Source: Oscillospiraceae bacterium (lineage in GTDB: Bacteria; Bacillota; Clostridia; Oscillospirales; Acutalibacteraceae). From it: a DNA stretch of 64,000 bases. The notes beneath the pieces were generated by a model. It was not told where the DNA came from, did not search any database, and was given only the letters and a program-made list of their open reading frames with translations. The DNA is taken from positions 62,001 to 126,000 of the forward strand of contig SVOW01000006.1 in NCBI GenBank assembly GCA_015066175.1, read 5' to 3'. The translations under genes were made by a program, and so were the position numbers. Positions 14,597 to 24,781 of this stretch are shown piece after piece (position 1 is the stretch's first letter; every line of letters begins with the position of its first letter).

Positions 14597-16954
14597 TTAT
14601 TTAACCACCTTTCTGATTATGTATTTATCCTGTTTGACAGGTGTTACATGAATGCCGTCAAGATTTCTCTTTTCTGAAACAAAAGCATAACCTTTCGGCA
14701 GAATGATTTTGCCGTTTGAATTTTCGGGAGCATTGATTGTAAGAACAATATTTTCGTTTTCTCTTTCCCACTTAACTTCAACTCTGCCTGCAACTGTATC
14801 ATAGTGAGCCTTTGCAAAGCTGAGTGTTTCAATGAAATAAGGATGCACGTGATATTCATTTACATCACGTCTTAATGGGTTGATTTCAAGGCCTGCAATT
14901 CTCTTTATGAAGAAGTTGCTGATATCGCCGAAGAAGTGATGATTAAGTGAATTCTGCTGATAGTCGAAATAATTTTCCCACAAAGCAGTTGCACCGAATT
15001 TGACAATGGGATAAACGTAAGACGGGTAATCAGGACGTGTTATCATATTAAGAGCAAGCTCAGTTTCGCCATGCATTGCAAGCACATGGAAGATAACTCT
15101 GTTTCCAAGATAACCGCAGTCATAGTGTCCGTCTTTTTCTTCAATAAATTCAAGAAGACGTCTGAATGCTTCAGGTTTTTCTGCGTTTTCAAAAACATCG
15201 TAGAAAATGCACATTGCCTGAGCAGACTGACAATTGCCGACGGCAGTCATTGTAGAGAAGTCAATATACTGCTCTCTTAAATTTTTACGTGTTTCGTCAT
15301 AAATGCCCCTTGCAAAATTTGCCTGTAAAGTCATACCAACTTCTTTGAAAAGATATTCTGCTTTTTCACAGATTGACATTACCATAATACTGTCTGTCAT
15401 TTCAAGGGGAACAATATAATCTCCTGCACCTCTGCCTGTAGGACACCAGTCACCAAGACCCCACTCGAAAAGTCCGTTTTCGTTGCGTCTTGTTGTAAGG
15501 TAATCAAGATATCTTAAAATGCCATGGGCACTTTCTGTAATAAGTGATTTATCTCCGCGGTAAATGTAAGCATAGTAGGGGATGTAGACAATAACTCTGT
15601 CCCATGCAGGACCGTTGCCCCAATGGTAGCCCCAACCTGATGTGGGAACAATGCCGGGTAAAGCGCCGTTTTTATTAAGTGCTTTGCAGATGTTTCTTTC
15701 CCACTCTTTGAAACTTTTTTCTGTGGCAAAGTTCATTGTCATATATTCTGCTGAGTAAGAAGCATCACCTGTCCAACCGTTTTTCTCACGATGAGGGCAA
15801 TCAGTGGGGAAGTAATAGAAATTACTCTTTGCAGAACGCATTGCCATTTCCTGAAGGAAATTAATTGTTTTATCAGAACATTCAAAAGAGCCTCTGTCTT
15901 CAAAATCAGAATTCATTTCAAGGAAAGTCACAAGGTCTTCTGTTGCCTGTTCTTTTGTGATTCCTGTTACAAAGCAATACTGGCATCCGTGATATGTGAA
16001 AGAGGGGATAAATTCTTCTTCTCCATCGCCTTTTAAGATGTAAACATCTCTCTGCGCATATCCTGTAGGATAGAATGAGCCTACATTATCGCACTGCGCG
16101 GTGCCGTCTTCGTTTAAAAATTCAACAGCCTGAAGAATAACTCTCTGTCCTTTTTCTCCTTTTATGCGGAGTCTGAAAACACCTGCAGTATTTACGCCGA
16201 AATCGTAAAGGAAGCCTTTTTCATCACCGAAATGTGTCTGATAATCAACTGAATTTACAAGGCGTGTTTTTTCAGCATCGCTAAGCCTTGTGTCGCAACT
16301 GTTTTTCTGGAAAGTAAGGATGTTTTCTTCAATTTTTACTGCTCTGATTTCACGTTGAACAGTTATTGGCTCTGCTTCGCAGATTCTGCGTTCACCTCTG
16401 GGGATTTCTGCAAAAATTGCATTTTTCCAACCGCTGTCATCAAAGCCTTTGTCGCACCAACCATCGATTTCTTTGTTGGCATCGTAGAAACAACCGCTTC
16501 TTAAATCATCAAAGAAAATAGGTGAATCGGCACATTTCCAGCTTTCGTCTGTGTCAAAAATTTCTCCGTCAAGGTTAAGTCTTAAAGCAAGTTTCGGAGC
16601 AGAACGGAATTTAGCAATATGAAAATCCCACACACCGCCGCCGAAGCAGTTCTGCATGCCGTTGCCGAGAATTGCACCGATTACGTTTTCGCCTTCTGAA
16701 AGCATATCTGTTACATCGTATTTATCGAAGTAAACTATATCGTCAGAGTTTGAAATATAGGGTGCAAGGTAACCTTTTGTGATTTCCTTGCCGTTTACAA
16801 AAAGTCTGTAAAAGCCAAGACCGCTTACTGTGATTTCAGCCTTTTCAGCTTTTTTATCAAGGGTATATGATTTTCTTAAATAAGGTGCAGGGATGTGCTT
16901 TTCGTAAGAGCCGGGCACTCTGCCTGCAGCAATAAATTTAGGGTATCGGGTCAT
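14597..16954 (-). CDS. GH78-type alpha-L-rhamnosidase-like glycosidase
   Basis: 785 aa, no signal peptide. Bacterial rhamnosidase architecture: N-terminal beta domain (about 20-170) with YRLFVNGKEITKGYLAPY and NVIGAILGNG, a second beta domain (about 200-330), an (alpha/alpha)6 barrel (about 340-680) with TDCPHREKNGWTGDASYSAE and GLGDWCPTGRGAGDY, and a C-terminal beta domain. These match GH78 enzymes removing terminal rhamnose from plant pectins and glycosides; exact specificity cannot be read from sequence. The gene lies between GH35 and glgA on the same strand with gaps of 10 and 4 nt, so it is cotranscribed with glycogen synthesis genes. Confidence 0.88.
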   Translation of the reverse strand: MTRYPKFIAAGRVPGSYEKHIPAPYLRKSYTLDKKAEKAEITVSGLGFYRLFVNGKEITKGYLAPYISNSDDIVYFDKYDVTDMLSEGENVIGAILGNGMQNCFGGGVWDFHIAKFRSAPKLALRLNLDGEIFDTDESWKCADSPIFFDDLRSGCFYDANKEIDGWCDKGFDDSGWKNAIFAEIPRGERRICEAEPITVQREIRAVKIEENILTFQKNSCDTRLSDAEKTRLVNSVDYQTHFGDEKGFLYDFGVNTAGVFRLRIKGEKGQRVILQAVEFLNEDGTAQCDNVGSFYPTGYAQRDVYILKGDGEEEFIPSFTYHGCQYCFVTGITKEQATEDLVTFLEMNSDFEDRGSFECSDKTINFLQEMAMRSAKSNFYYFPTDCPHREKNGWTGDASYSAEYMTMNFATEKSFKEWERNICKALNKNGALPGIVPTSGWGYHWGNGPAWDRVIVYIPYYAYIYRGDKSLITESAHGILRYLDYLTTRRNENGLFEWGLGDWCPTGRGAGDYIVPLEMTDSIMVMSICEKAEYLFKEVGMTLQANFARGIYDETRKNLREQYIDFSTMTAVGNCQSAQAMCIFYDVFENAEKPEAFRRLLEFIEEKDGHYDCGYLGNRVIFHVLAMHGETELALNMITRPDYPSYVYPIVKFGATALWENYFDYQQNSLNHHFFGDISNFFIKRIAGLEINPLRRDVNEYHVHPYFIETLSFAKAHYDTVAGRVEVKWERENENIVLTINAPENSNGKIILPKGYAFVSEKRNLDGIHVTPVKQDKYIIRKVVK

Positions 16955-16964
16955 ATTTTTTACC

Positions 16965-18725
16965 TCATAATTCGGGTTTATCAGTGAAAGTAACGTAAGG
17001 CTCTGTTACCTTATCGCTTTCAAAAATTTCAATTATGTTATCACCTTTTCTGAGTAAAGGTGCAGGCACATAAAGCGTTTTCTGCGGTCCTGCAGAATTA
17101 TAAAATCTGCCGATGTTGAAACCGTTTACTTTTATGAAACCTTTTTCAAATCCGTCAGGGCGGATGAATGTATCGCAAGGCTCGTCTGTGGTGAGAATAC
17201 CTTTGAAGAATCCCGGAACTTTCATTTCGTTTTTGTATTCAAGGCGTGAAATATCGTCAAAAGTAAGGGGGTAAATTTCCCAACCGAAATGAGCACGCAG
17301 GTTGATTCTTGCCTCGCCGATAATTCCCTTGAGTTCACGTTGAATTTCAATGCCGTAGTTAACTCTGCCCATATTTTCAACGAGAATATCAATGTGCAGT
17401 GTTTCACCGGGTTTGATTTTAACGGGGAATTTATCATTATCAGGTCTGCTTCTTTCGATTTTGCCCATATACTTGCCGTCGAAATAAACTAAAGCTCTGT
17501 CGCGGATTAAATCGAATTTAAGCTGGAGGTTATCGTCGTCGTAAAGCGGACCTTTTACATCAGTTGAATAAAGGATGTAACCGAAATCCTGACCGATATC
17601 TTCCATTGTTTTAGGAGCAGGTGAAATAATTTTTTCTGATAAATTACCAAGGTTATCAAAAAGGGGAGCGAATGAAGTCATCTCAAGTTTTCCGTATGCC
17701 ATTTTCTTTGAATCGGAAACATCAAGGTTTATTTCTTCGCCTGTGAATTTTTCAACAGCCTTTTTGATTGCATAATATTTTTCAGTCATATCGCCTGCTT
17801 CGCTTAAAGGTGCGTCGTAGTCGTAACTTGTAACGGTAGGCTCATATTCGCCATCGTAGCAGTTAGCACCGTTTGAAAAACCAAAGTTTGTGCCACCATG
17901 GAACATATAGAAATTCACACTTGCACCAAGCTCAAGCATTCTTTCGAAATCTGTTACAGTTGAGGAAGAATCTCTTTCATGGTGGATGTCGTACCAATGG
18001 TCAAACCAACCATTCCAGAATTCGCAGCACATCATAGGCTGATTTGGTCTGAATTCTTTTAATTTTTTAAAGTTTTCATCAGGGTGTGAACCGAAGTTTG
18101 CAGTTGCAAGATATTCAGGCAATGTACCGCCTGTGAACATAGAATCGCAAGGTCCGTCTGATGTGAAGAAGAAGCAGTCAAGGTCACATTTCTTGTAAAT
18201 ATCAACAATAGCCTGAAGATATTCATGGTCATCGCCGTAACTGCCGTATTCGTTTTCAATCTGCACTGCAATAACGTTTCCGCCGTTTGATGCGAGGAAA
18301 GGCCTTATCTGTTCAAAAAATGCTCTGTAGTAGCGTTCAACTTTTTCAAGGAAAACAGGGTCGTTACAACGAAGATGCATTTCTTTATATTTAAGGAGCC
18401 AGGAGGGGAGACCTCCCATTTCCCATTCAGCACAGATGTACGGACCGGGACGGAGGATAACATTAAGTCCCAGATTCTGTGCAGTCTGAATGAATTTTGC
18501 AATATTAAGGTTACCGCTGAAATCAAACTCGCCTTCTTTTCTCTCGTGGTAATTCCAGGGAGAATAAGTTTCAACTGTATTGAAACCGCAGTTTTTAAGT
18601 TTTTTAAGTCGGTCTTCCCAATATTCTTCTACTACTCTGAAATAGTGTATAGTACCTGAAAGGATGGTGAATTTCTCACCATCCAACAGGAAGTTATTAT
18701 TGTCGTAGGATAACTTTTTAGCCAT
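16965..18725 (-). CDS. GH35 beta-galactosidase
   Basis: 586 aa, no signal peptide, so intracellular. The barrel (about 10-320) begins FTILSGTIHYFR and includes ETYSPWNYHE, RPGPYICAEWEMGGLP, the acid/base Glu in IENEYGSYG, and the nucleophile Glu in CCEFWNGWFDHW; FYMFHGGTNFGF is also a family landmark. The C-terminal jelly-roll part (about 400-580) has FINVNGFNIGRFY-like sequence. It removes terminal beta-galactose from oligosaccharides. The start codon follows the glgD stop by 1 nt and has only a distant AAAGGA, which suggests translational coupling to glgD. Confidence 0.92.
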   Translation of the reverse strand: MAKKLSYDNNNFLLDGEKFTILSGTIHYFRVVEEYWEDRLKKLKNCGFNTVETYSPWNYHERKEGEFDFSGNLNIAKFIQTAQNLGLNVILRPGPYICAEWEMGGLPSWLLKYKEMHLRCNDPVFLEKVERYYRAFFEQIRPFLASNGGNVIAVQIENEYGSYGDDHEYLQAIVDIYKKCDLDCFFFTSDGPCDSMFTGGTLPEYLATANFGSHPDENFKKLKEFRPNQPMMCCEFWNGWFDHWYDIHHERDSSSTVTDFERMLELGASVNFYMFHGGTNFGFSNGANCYDGEYEPTVTSYDYDAPLSEAGDMTEKYYAIKKAVEKFTGEEINLDVSDSKKMAYGKLEMTSFAPLFDNLGNLSEKIISPAPKTMEDIGQDFGYILYSTDVKGPLYDDDNLQLKFDLIRDRALVYFDGKYMGKIERSRPDNDKFPVKIKPGETLHIDILVENMGRVNYGIEIQRELKGIIGEARINLRAHFGWEIYPLTFDDISRLEYKNEMKVPGFFKGILTTDEPCDTFIRPDGFEKGFIKVNGFNIGRFYNSAGPQKTLYVPAPLLRKGDNIIEIFESDKVTEPYVTFTDKPEL

Positions 18726-18726
18726 A

Positions 18727-19842
18727 TCAGATTACAATATCCTTTCCGATATATACGGGGTAAGTTTCTGCACCTGCCAGCTTTTTGTTGGGGCGAAGCA
18801 CAACCAGCTTGTCTGCAATTACGTTTTCAATCTGTGCGCCTTCGCTGATGTATGAATCCTGCATTACAATACAGTTTTTAACAACTGCGCCTTTTGCAAT
18901 TCTTGCACCGCGGAAAATTATTGAATTTTCAACTGTGCCTTCAATTACACAACCGTCAGCAACAAGTGAGTTTTTAACGTCTGAGTCAAGGCCGTAAATT
19001 GCCGGCATGTCATCACGTGTTTTTGTATAAACGGGATAGTCTTTATTGAAAAGAGCTTTCATGTTTTTGGGGTCGAGAAGCATACGGCTGATGTCGAAAT
19101 AACTCTGCAGACAGTCGATTGTTTCAAAGAAACCTTCTGCTTCAAGTCCGAAAATTTTAAGTTTTGCCACATTTTTAAGGAATACATCTCTTTCAAGTGA
19201 ACGGAGATTAAGGCTCTTTGCTTCTGAAATAAGTTTTTCAAGAAGTGCTTTTCTCATAAGAATGATGTTGCCTGAATAATTGCCTTCACCTTCTGCTTCA
19301 TCGTGAACAGTAATTCCTGTAATACGGCTTTCTTCGTTGATGTCAAAGCACATCATATTTGAAAGTTTGGGGATTTTACCGTTTTTATAAATAATAGAAA
19401 TGTCTGCACCTTTTTCATCGTGGAATCTCATCAGCTTTTTCATGTTGATGTTGTGAACCACGTTGCAGTCAGAAAGAATAACATATTCTTCCTTTGAATG
19501 CTGAAGGAATTTTGAAATACCTTCGAGAGAACTTAATTTGCCTTTATAAATACCTGTCTGTGCTTCATGGAACGGGGGAAGAATAAACATACCTTCTCTT
19601 TTTCTTGAAAGGTCCCAGGGTTTACCTGTGCCCAGGTGGTCCATAAGTGACTGGTAGTTTGATTTTGTGATAATACCTACTTTTGAAATTCCGCTGTTTA
19701 CCATACTTGAAAGCGGGAAGTCAATGAGGCGGTAACGTGAACAGAAGGGAACAGAGCCCATTGCACGCAGAGAAGTGATTTCGCTCAGAGCTGAATCGTA
19801 AGCGTTTGAAAAGATAATTCCAAGAACATTATTGGCTCTCAT
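18727..19842 (-). CDS. glgD: GlgD, ADP-glucose pyrophosphorylase-like regulatory subunit
   Basis: 371 aa, homologous to GlgC but without the GGxGxRL nucleotide loop: the N-terminus reads VLGIIFSNAYDSALSEITSLRAMGSVPF. A left-handed beta-helix follows at about 280-371 with ENSIIFRGARIAKGAVVKN. In Bacillus and clostridia GlgD pairs with GlgC as a heteromeric enzyme and raises its activity, with little catalysis of its own. The ATG overlaps the glgC stop (TAATG), so the two are coupled. GH35 follows after 1 nt. Confidence 0.93.
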   Translation of the reverse strand: MRANNVLGIIFSNAYDSALSEITSLRAMGSVPFCSRYRLIDFPLSSMVNSGISKVGIITKSNYQSLMDHLGTGKPWDLSRKREGMFILPPFHEAQTGIYKGKLSSLEGISKFLQHSKEEYVILSDCNVVHNINMKKLMRFHDEKGADISIIYKNGKIPKLSNMMCFDINEESRITGITVHDEAEGEGNYSGNIILMRKALLEKLISEAKSLNLRSLERDVFLKNVAKLKIFGLEAEGFFETIDCLQSYFDISRMLLDPKNMKALFNKDYPVYTKTRDDMPAIYGLDSDVKNSLVADGCVIEGTVENSIIFRGARIAKGAVVKNCIVMQDSYISEGAQIENVIADKLVVLRPNKKLAGAETYPVYIGKDIVI

Positions 19843-21056
19843 TAGTTTGCACCTCCAATATCTTCTGCTACCTGCTCTTTGGGAAGAGCCTTTGCACCTT
19901 TGCCTACCTTTACACCGTTACCAACAACAGTAACGCCCCAGTCGTCAAGGTTTTCCATAGCTTCAGGTCTTTCACCGATCGTTGCGTTTTCTTCAATAAC
20001 TGCATCTTCTGCAACTATTGCATACTGAACAACTGCACCTGATTTAACTTTTGTGCCGGGCATAATAATTGAATCTTTAACGACTGCGCCTTCTTCAATA
20101 TCTACATTTGCAAAAAGGATTGAGAAATCAACTGTACCCTCAACGGTGCATCCTTCAGAAATAAGTGAATTCTGAATTTCTGCAGTTGGTGAAATGTAGT
20201 GAGGAGGAGCAATAGGATTGCGTGAATAAATTTTCCAATCGTCATCGTTAAGGTCAAGGTCAACTTTCGGGTTGAGAAGGTCAAGGTTTGATTCCCACAA
20301 TGAATCGATTGTACCAACGTCTTTCCAATATCCGTCAAAGAGATATGCGTAAAGTTTTTCTCCTGCTTCGTGCATTGCGGGGATAACGTCTTTACCGAAG
20401 TCGTTGCTAGAACCTTCTTTATTTTCGTCATCAATGAGATATGCACGGAGCTTTGCCCATGTGAAAACATAAACGCCCATTGAAGCTTTGTTTGATTTGG
20501 GCACTTTGGGTTTTTCTTCAAATGCAGTGATTTTGCCGTCATCGTCAACAAACATCAGACCGAAACGTGATGCTTCTTCCCACGGCACTTCAAGCATAGC
20601 AATTGTGCATGCAGCATCTTTCTGTTTGTGATACTGAAGCATTTTATTGTAGTCCATCTTGTAAATATGGTCACCTGAAAGAATTACAACATATTCAGGG
20701 TCGTATTTGTCGATGAAATTAATGTTCTGATAAATTGCGTTAGCAGTGCCTTTGTACCATGATGTGCCTTCAATCTGCTGATAGGGAGAAAGAATATGCA
20801 CACCGCCGTTTGCTCTGTCAAGGTCCCAGGGCTCACCGTTGCCGATATAGTCGTTGAGTTCAAGTGGCTGATACTGTGTGAGCACACCAACTGTGTCAAT
20901 GCCTGAATTCACACAGTTTGAAAGGGGGAAGTCAATAATACGGTATTTACCGCCGTAAGGTACGGCAGGTTTTGCAATGTTTTTTGTGAGTATGCCAAGA
21001 CGGCTTCCCTGACCGCCGGCAAGAAGCATTGCGATACATTCTTTTTTACGGGCCAT
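19842..21056 (-). CDS. glgC: Glucose-1-phosphate adenylyltransferase, catalytic subunit
   Basis: 404 aa enzyme making ADP-glucose from glucose 1-phosphate and ATP, the first step of glycogen synthesis. [28 protein letters not shown] is the pyrophosphorylase loop, with [34 protein letters not shown] and the beta-helix repeats (about 290-380: [17 protein letters not shown]). A strong AAGGAGG precedes the ATG, 4 nt behind the glgB stop. Product of this enzyme feeds GlgA in the same operon. Confidence 0.95.
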   Translation of the reverse strand: MARKKECIAMLLAGGQGSRLGILTKNIAKPAVPYGGKYRIIDFPLSNCVNSGIDTVGVLTQYQPLELNDYIGNGEPWDLDRANGGVHILSPYQQIEGTSWYKGTANAIYQNINFIDKYDPEYVVILSGDHIYKMDYNKMLQYHKQKDAACTIAMLEVPWEEASRFGLMFVDDDGKITAFEEKPKVPKSNKASMGVYVFTWAKLRAYLIDDENKEGSSNDFGKDVIPAMHEAGEKLYAYLFDGYWKDVGTIDSLWESNLDLLNPKVDLDLNDDDWKIYSRNPIAPPHYISPTAEIQNSLISEGCTVEGTVDFSILFANVDIEEGAVVKDSIIMPGTKVKSGAVVQYAIVAEDAVIEENATIGERPEAMENLDDWGVTVVGNGVKVGKGAKALPKEQVAEDIGGAN

Positions 21057-21060
21057 AAGT

Positions 21061-22971
21061 TTATGCCTCCTTAGAAGATTTATTAGAAGATTTTGGGTTT
21101 CTTTTTTTAGGTGCTTTTAAATATATTACGCTGTTTCCGGGAAGGTCAAGCGTAATTGAATTTTCAAATGAGTGGAGTGGTTTCTTCACTGATTTTATTT
21201 TGCCGTGAGTGCCTGTACCTTCACCGCCGAATTCTTCATCATCAGAATTGAAAAGAACCTCGTATGTTCCCGACCTGAGAACACCGATTCTGTAGTTTTC
21301 ACGTCTTACGGGAGTGAAGTTGCATACACACACAATTTCATTTTCTTTTTCGTCTTTTCTTACGAAAGCTATAACGGAGTTGTCTACGTCATCGCTTGAA
21401 ATCCAGTAGAAGCCTTCCCAACTGTAATCTATCTGCCAGAAAGCGGGAGTTTTCTTATAGAATTCATTTATTGCTTTGAAATAGTGTTTAAGCTGTGAAT
21501 GACGTTCATAATCAAGAAGAAGCCAATCAAGTCCCTGCTCATAATTCCATTCAATAAACTGGCCGAATTCCTGACCCATAAACATAAGCTTTTTGCCGGG
21601 ATGAGCCATCATATAGCCAATGAATGAACGCACACCTGCAAATTTTTCGTCATATTCACCGGGCATTTTGCCGATAAGAGAACATTTGCCGTGAACAACT
21701 TCATCGTGAGAAATCGGAAGAATAAAGTTTTCCGAAAACGCATAGAAGAAAGAGAATGTAAGGCAGTTGTGGTTGTATTTTCTTGAAAGACCATTGAGCG
21801 AGAAATATCTCAGGCAATCGTTCATCCAACCCATATTCCATTTGAAGTTGAAGCCAAGACCACCAACGTCTGTAGGTTTTGTAACAAGGGGCCAGGCAGT
21901 GCTTTCTTCTGCCACAACTAAAACATCGTAATAATCCTTGAAAATTATCTGGTTTAATTTTTTGAAGAAGTCAACAGCTTCAAGGTTTTCGTTACCGCCG
22001 TATTTGTTTGCAATCCATTGTCCGTCATCTCTGCCGTAGTCAAGGTAGAGCATTGAAGCTACTGCGTCAACTCGTAAGCCGTCAATGTGATATTTCTCAA
22101 GCCAGAACATTGCGCTTGAAATAAGGAAAGACTGAACTTCGTTTTTGCCGTAGTCAAAAACTCTTGTTCCCCATCCGTAATGTTCGCCTTTTTTAGGGTC
22201 TTCATATTCGTAACAGGCAGTGCCGTCAAATTCGTAAAGACCGTGTGCATCTTTCGGGAAATGGGCGGGCACCCAGTCGAGAATAACGCCAAGACCTGCT
22301 TTGTGACATTCGTCAACAAGATACATAAAATCTTTTGGCTCACCATAACGTGATGTAGGAGCAAAATATCCTGTTGCCTGATAACCCCATGAGCCGTCAA
22401 AGGGATGCTCATTTACAGGCATAAGTTCAATGTGGGTATATCCCATATCGCTTACATATTCAACAAGCTCTTTTGCAATTTCGCGGTAAGACAAGAAATT
22501 GCCGTCTGCGTGTTGCTTCCATGAGCCGAGATTGACTTCGTAAATGTTTACAGGGCTTGTATAAACAGAAGTTTCTTTTCTTTTTTTGAGCCATTTTTCG
22601 TCGTGCCATTCGTAGCCTTCAATGTCGTAGACTTTTGTGGCAGTCTGAGGGCGTGTTTCAAAGTGGAAACCGTAGGGGTCACTTTTCATAAGCACTCTGC
22701 CGTCAGGAGTGACGATTCTGTATTTGTAGTTGTCAAAAATGTTCGGCTTGTCAATTTTAACTTCCCACACACCGTTATCGCTCACTTTTTGTAAAGGCAG
22801 GCTGTATTCATCCCACGAATTGAAATCGCCCATAAGATAAACTTCACGTGCTTTCGGTGCCCACACTCTGAAAGCACATCTGCCATCTTCAAAATGGCAA
22901 CCGAGATATTCGTAGGATTTAGCATTGTTGCCCTGATGGAAAAGATAAAGCGGTACGTTGTTTTCTGTCAT
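21061..22971 (-). CDS. glgB: 1,4-alpha-glucan branching enzyme
   Basis: GH13 enzyme of 636 aa that adds alpha-1,6 branches to glycogen. N-terminal CBM48 (about 25-115, [20 protein letters not shown]), then the catalytic barrel with [25 protein letters not shown], nucleophile Asp in [17 protein letters not shown], acid/base Glu in [10 protein letters not shown], and [15 protein letters not shown] lysine/serine tail ends the protein. It is the first gene of the nine-gene minus-strand operon and has its own sigma-A-type promoter. Confidence 0.96.
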   Translation of the reverse strand: MTENNVPLYLFHQGNNAKSYEYLGCHFEDGRCAFRVWAPKAREVYLMGDFNSWDEYSLPLQKVSDNGVWEVKIDKPNIFDNYKYRIVTPDGRVLMKSDPYGFHFETRPQTATKVYDIEGYEWHDEKWLKKRKETSVYTSPVNIYEVNLGSWKQHADGNFLSYREIAKELVEYVSDMGYTHIELMPVNEHPFDGSWGYQATGYFAPTSRYGEPKDFMYLVDECHKAGLGVILDWVPAHFPKDAHGLYEFDGTACYEYEDPKKGEHYGWGTRVFDYGKNEVQSFLISSAMFWLEKYHIDGLRVDAVASMLYLDYGRDDGQWIANKYGGNENLEAVDFFKKLNQIIFKDYYDVLVVAEESTAWPLVTKPTDVGGLGFNFKWNMGWMNDCLRYFSLNGLSRKYNHNCLTFSFFYAFSENFILPISHDEVVHGKCSLIGKMPGEYDEKFAGVRSFIGYMMAHPGKKLMFMGQEFGQFIEWNYEQGLDWLLLDYERHSQLKHYFKAINEFYKKTPAFWQIDYSWEGFYWISSDDVDNSVIAFVRKDEKENEIVCVCNFTPVRRENYRIGVLRSGTYEVLFNSDDEEFGGEGTGTHGKIKSVKKPLHSFENSITLDLPGNSVIYLKAPKKRNPKSSNKSSKEA

Positions 22972-23012
22972 TTTATCCTTCCTTTCACTTTAATTTACAA
23001 TTTAACAAATAT

Positions 23013-23041
23013 ATCATAGCAAAAATGATATGAAAATTCAA
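23013..23041 (-). promoter_or_regulatory. Promoter of the glg operon
   Basis: On the minus strand: TTGAAT (23036-23041), a 17-nt spacer and TATGAT (23013-23018), about 40 bp before glgB. Confidence 0.7.
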
Positions 23042-23161
23042 TAGTTTTTGAACATATTTATCAAAAAATTTGTCCGAGCTCTTACACGCGTTTGTATAGT
23101 TTGTTAGAAAGAATTGTAAAAAATCACATAAACAAGAAAAGTATCGTTTTATGATAAACAC

Positions 23162-23190
23162 TTGATAAAAGGCAGCTTTTCTGTTAATAT
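23162..23190 (+). promoter_or_regulatory. Promoter of the GH29 gene
   Basis: TTGATA (23162-23167), a 17-nt spacer and TAATAT (23185-23190), 30 bp before the start codon and divergent from the glg promoter. Confidence 0.65.
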
Positions 23191-23220
23191 ATTTAAAAAT
23201 GTAGTATATGAGGTGTATTT

Positions 23221-24507
23221 ATGAAATATGAAGCAAATTGGGAATCAATAACTTCAAGACCTGTTCCGCAATGGTTTCAGGATGCAAAATTCGGTATTTT
23301 TATCCATTGGGGACTTTATTCTGTGCCTGCTTTCTGCTCAAGAACAGATTATGCGGAATGGTACGGACATCAGATTTCCACAGGTTGGGAACCCAGTACA
23401 TCTTTTCACAAAAAAACATATGGTGAAAATTTTAAATATGAAGATTTCGTAAAAGATTTCAAGGCTGAACTTTTCAATGCTGATGAATGGGCTGATTTAT
23501 TTCAGCGTTCAGGTGCAAAATATATCAACCTCGTTTCAAAACATCACGACGGTTTCTGTCTTTTCAAAAGCGAATATGCATGGAACTGGAACAGTGTTGA
23601 TGTAGGCCCGCACAGAGATTTTTGTCAGGAACTTAAAGATGCGCTTGATAAAACTGATGTTAAATTCGGAGTTTATCACTCTGTTTACGAATGGTTCAAT
23701 CCTATTTATTTGCGTAATCCTGAGGAATATGCTGTAAAACATCTTATTCCCATGCTTAAAGAACTTGTTGAAAAATATAAACCTGCAACACTTTTCACAG
23801 ACGGTGAATGGGACCAGACAAGCGATGTATGGCATTCAACAGAGTTTTTACAGTGGCTTTATAACGAAAGTTCAGTGAAAGATATTATTGTTCCAAATGA
23901 CCGTTGGGGTAAAGAAACAAGAGGCCGTCAGGGCGGTAACTTCACAACGGAATATGGTTTCATTGAAGCAGGCAGAAAAATTGAAGATGCTGATTGCGAC
24001 AGATATTTTGAAGAATGCCGTGGTATCGGACATTCATTCGGCTTCAACAGAGTTGAACAGCTTGAAGATTATCTTACAGGTGAAGAACTTATCACAACTC
24101 TTGTTGACCTTGTAAGTAAGGGCGGCAACTTCCTTCTCAATGTTGGTCCTGCAGCAGACGGCACAATTCCCGTTATTATGCAGGAAAGGCTTCTTGAAAT
24201 CGGCGATTGGCTTAAAATCAACGGCAAAGGAATTTATGCAAGCCGTAAACTGAAGTTCAGCAAGCAGGAAAATGTATGGTACACAACAAAAGATGATTCG
24301 GATTTTGTGTTTATCAAAAAATATCCTTTCGGCGAAATAGTGCTTGAAGATTATGATTATTCGCAGGATAAGAAAGTAACACTTCTCGGCAACGAAGATT
24401 TAGAAATCAGAACGGAAAATGCAGACGGCAGAATGAAACTTGTTTTCCCTGTAGTTAACCCTGAAACAATCAAGTCAAAACATATCTGGGCGTTTGAGAT
24501 CAGATAA
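23221..24507 (+). CDS. GH29 alpha-L-fucosidase
   Basis: 428 aa, no signal peptide. The family landmarks are present: QDAKFGIFIHWGLYSVPAF near the N-terminus, YINLVSKHHDGFCLF, the catalytic region TLFTDGEWDQTSDVW with the likely nucleophile Asp, and GGNFLLNVGPAADGTIP near residue 300. A C-terminal beta domain (about 340-425) closes it. It releases terminal fucose from host or plant glycans, here apparently after uptake. It is monocistronic, divergent from the glycogen operon and followed by a strong terminator. Confidence 0.93.
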   Translation: MKYEANWESITSRPVPQWFQDAKFGIFIHWGLYSVPAFCSRTDYAEWYGHQISTGWEPSTSFHKKTYGENFKYEDFVKDFKAELFNADEWADLFQRSGAKYINLVSKHHDGFCLFKSEYAWNWNSVDVGPHRDFCQELKDALDKTDVKFGVYHSVYEWFNPIYLRNPEEYAVKHLIPMLKELVEKYKPATLFTDGEWDQTSDVWHSTEFLQWLYNESSVKDIIVPNDRWGKETRGRQGGNFTTEYGFIEAGRKIEDADCDRYFEECRGIGHSFGFNRVEQLEDYLTGEELITTLVDLVSKGGNFLLNVGPAADGTIPVIMQERLLEIGDWLKINGKGIYASRKLKFSKQENVWYTTKDDSDFVFIKKYPFGEIVLEDYDYSQDKKVTLLGNEDLEIRTENADGRMKLVFPVVNPETIKSKHIWAFEIR

Positions 24508-24514
24508 TTTCATC

Positions 24515-24559
24515 AATAATCTCCGCAGACACTCGGCGTTGCCTTGCGGAGATTATTTT
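24515..24559 (+). terminator. Intrinsic terminator of the GH29 gene
   Basis: A 13-bp stem, AATAATCTCCGCA (24515-24527) with TGCGGAGATTATT (24545-24557), followed by T residues. Confidence 0.85.
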
Positions 24560-24590
24560 ATGTGTTGCTTTTAAAAATACAGTTGACATT

Positions 24591-24619
24591 TTCATAGTAA
24601 TAAAGTATAATCGTTTTGC
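24591..24619 (+). promoter_or_regulatory. Consensus promoter before the NhaD-type leader
   Basis: TTGACA, a 17-nt spacer and TATAAT match the vegetative consensus at all twelve positions. Transcription would start about 150 nt before the transporter start codon, leaving a long structured leader. Confidence 0.9.
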
Positions 24620-24630
24620 AGTTTATAAAT

Positions 24631-24742
24631 GGTGGAGTCTGTCATAAAATGCAATAGCATTTTATTTATGAATTGTTTTTCGTCAGAGTCAATATGACTG
24701 TGCGAATTTTCAGACAGAACTCTTTATGAGTTCTTTTTTTAT
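24631..24742 (+). promoter_or_regulatory. Riboswitch-like attenuator leader of the NhaD-type transporter
   Basis: Stem P1 is GAGTCTGTC (24635-24643) with GACAGAACTC (24713-24722, one bulged A). P2 is ATAAAATGC (24644-24652) with GCATTTTAT (24657-24665), loop AATA. P3 is AGTCA (24687-24691) with TGACT (24695-24699), flanked by TTCG/CGAA, giving a three-way junction. An intrinsic terminator, AGAACTC (24716-24722)-TTTAT-GAGTTCT (24728-24734) with a T-run, shares AGAACTC with P1, so P1 and terminator exclude each other. A stable P1 would let transcription proceed. Na+ or Li+ riboswitch classes are suggested by the gene type, not demonstrated. Confidence 0.7.
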
Positions 24743-24781
24743 GCCTTTTACTGCTAAAACACTATTAAGGAGTTGTATCAG

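Noticed and set aside
20102-20551. 149-aa ORF inside glgC in another frame
   Set aside because: It overlaps the fully conserved GlgC frame and has low-complexity, unfamily-like composition.
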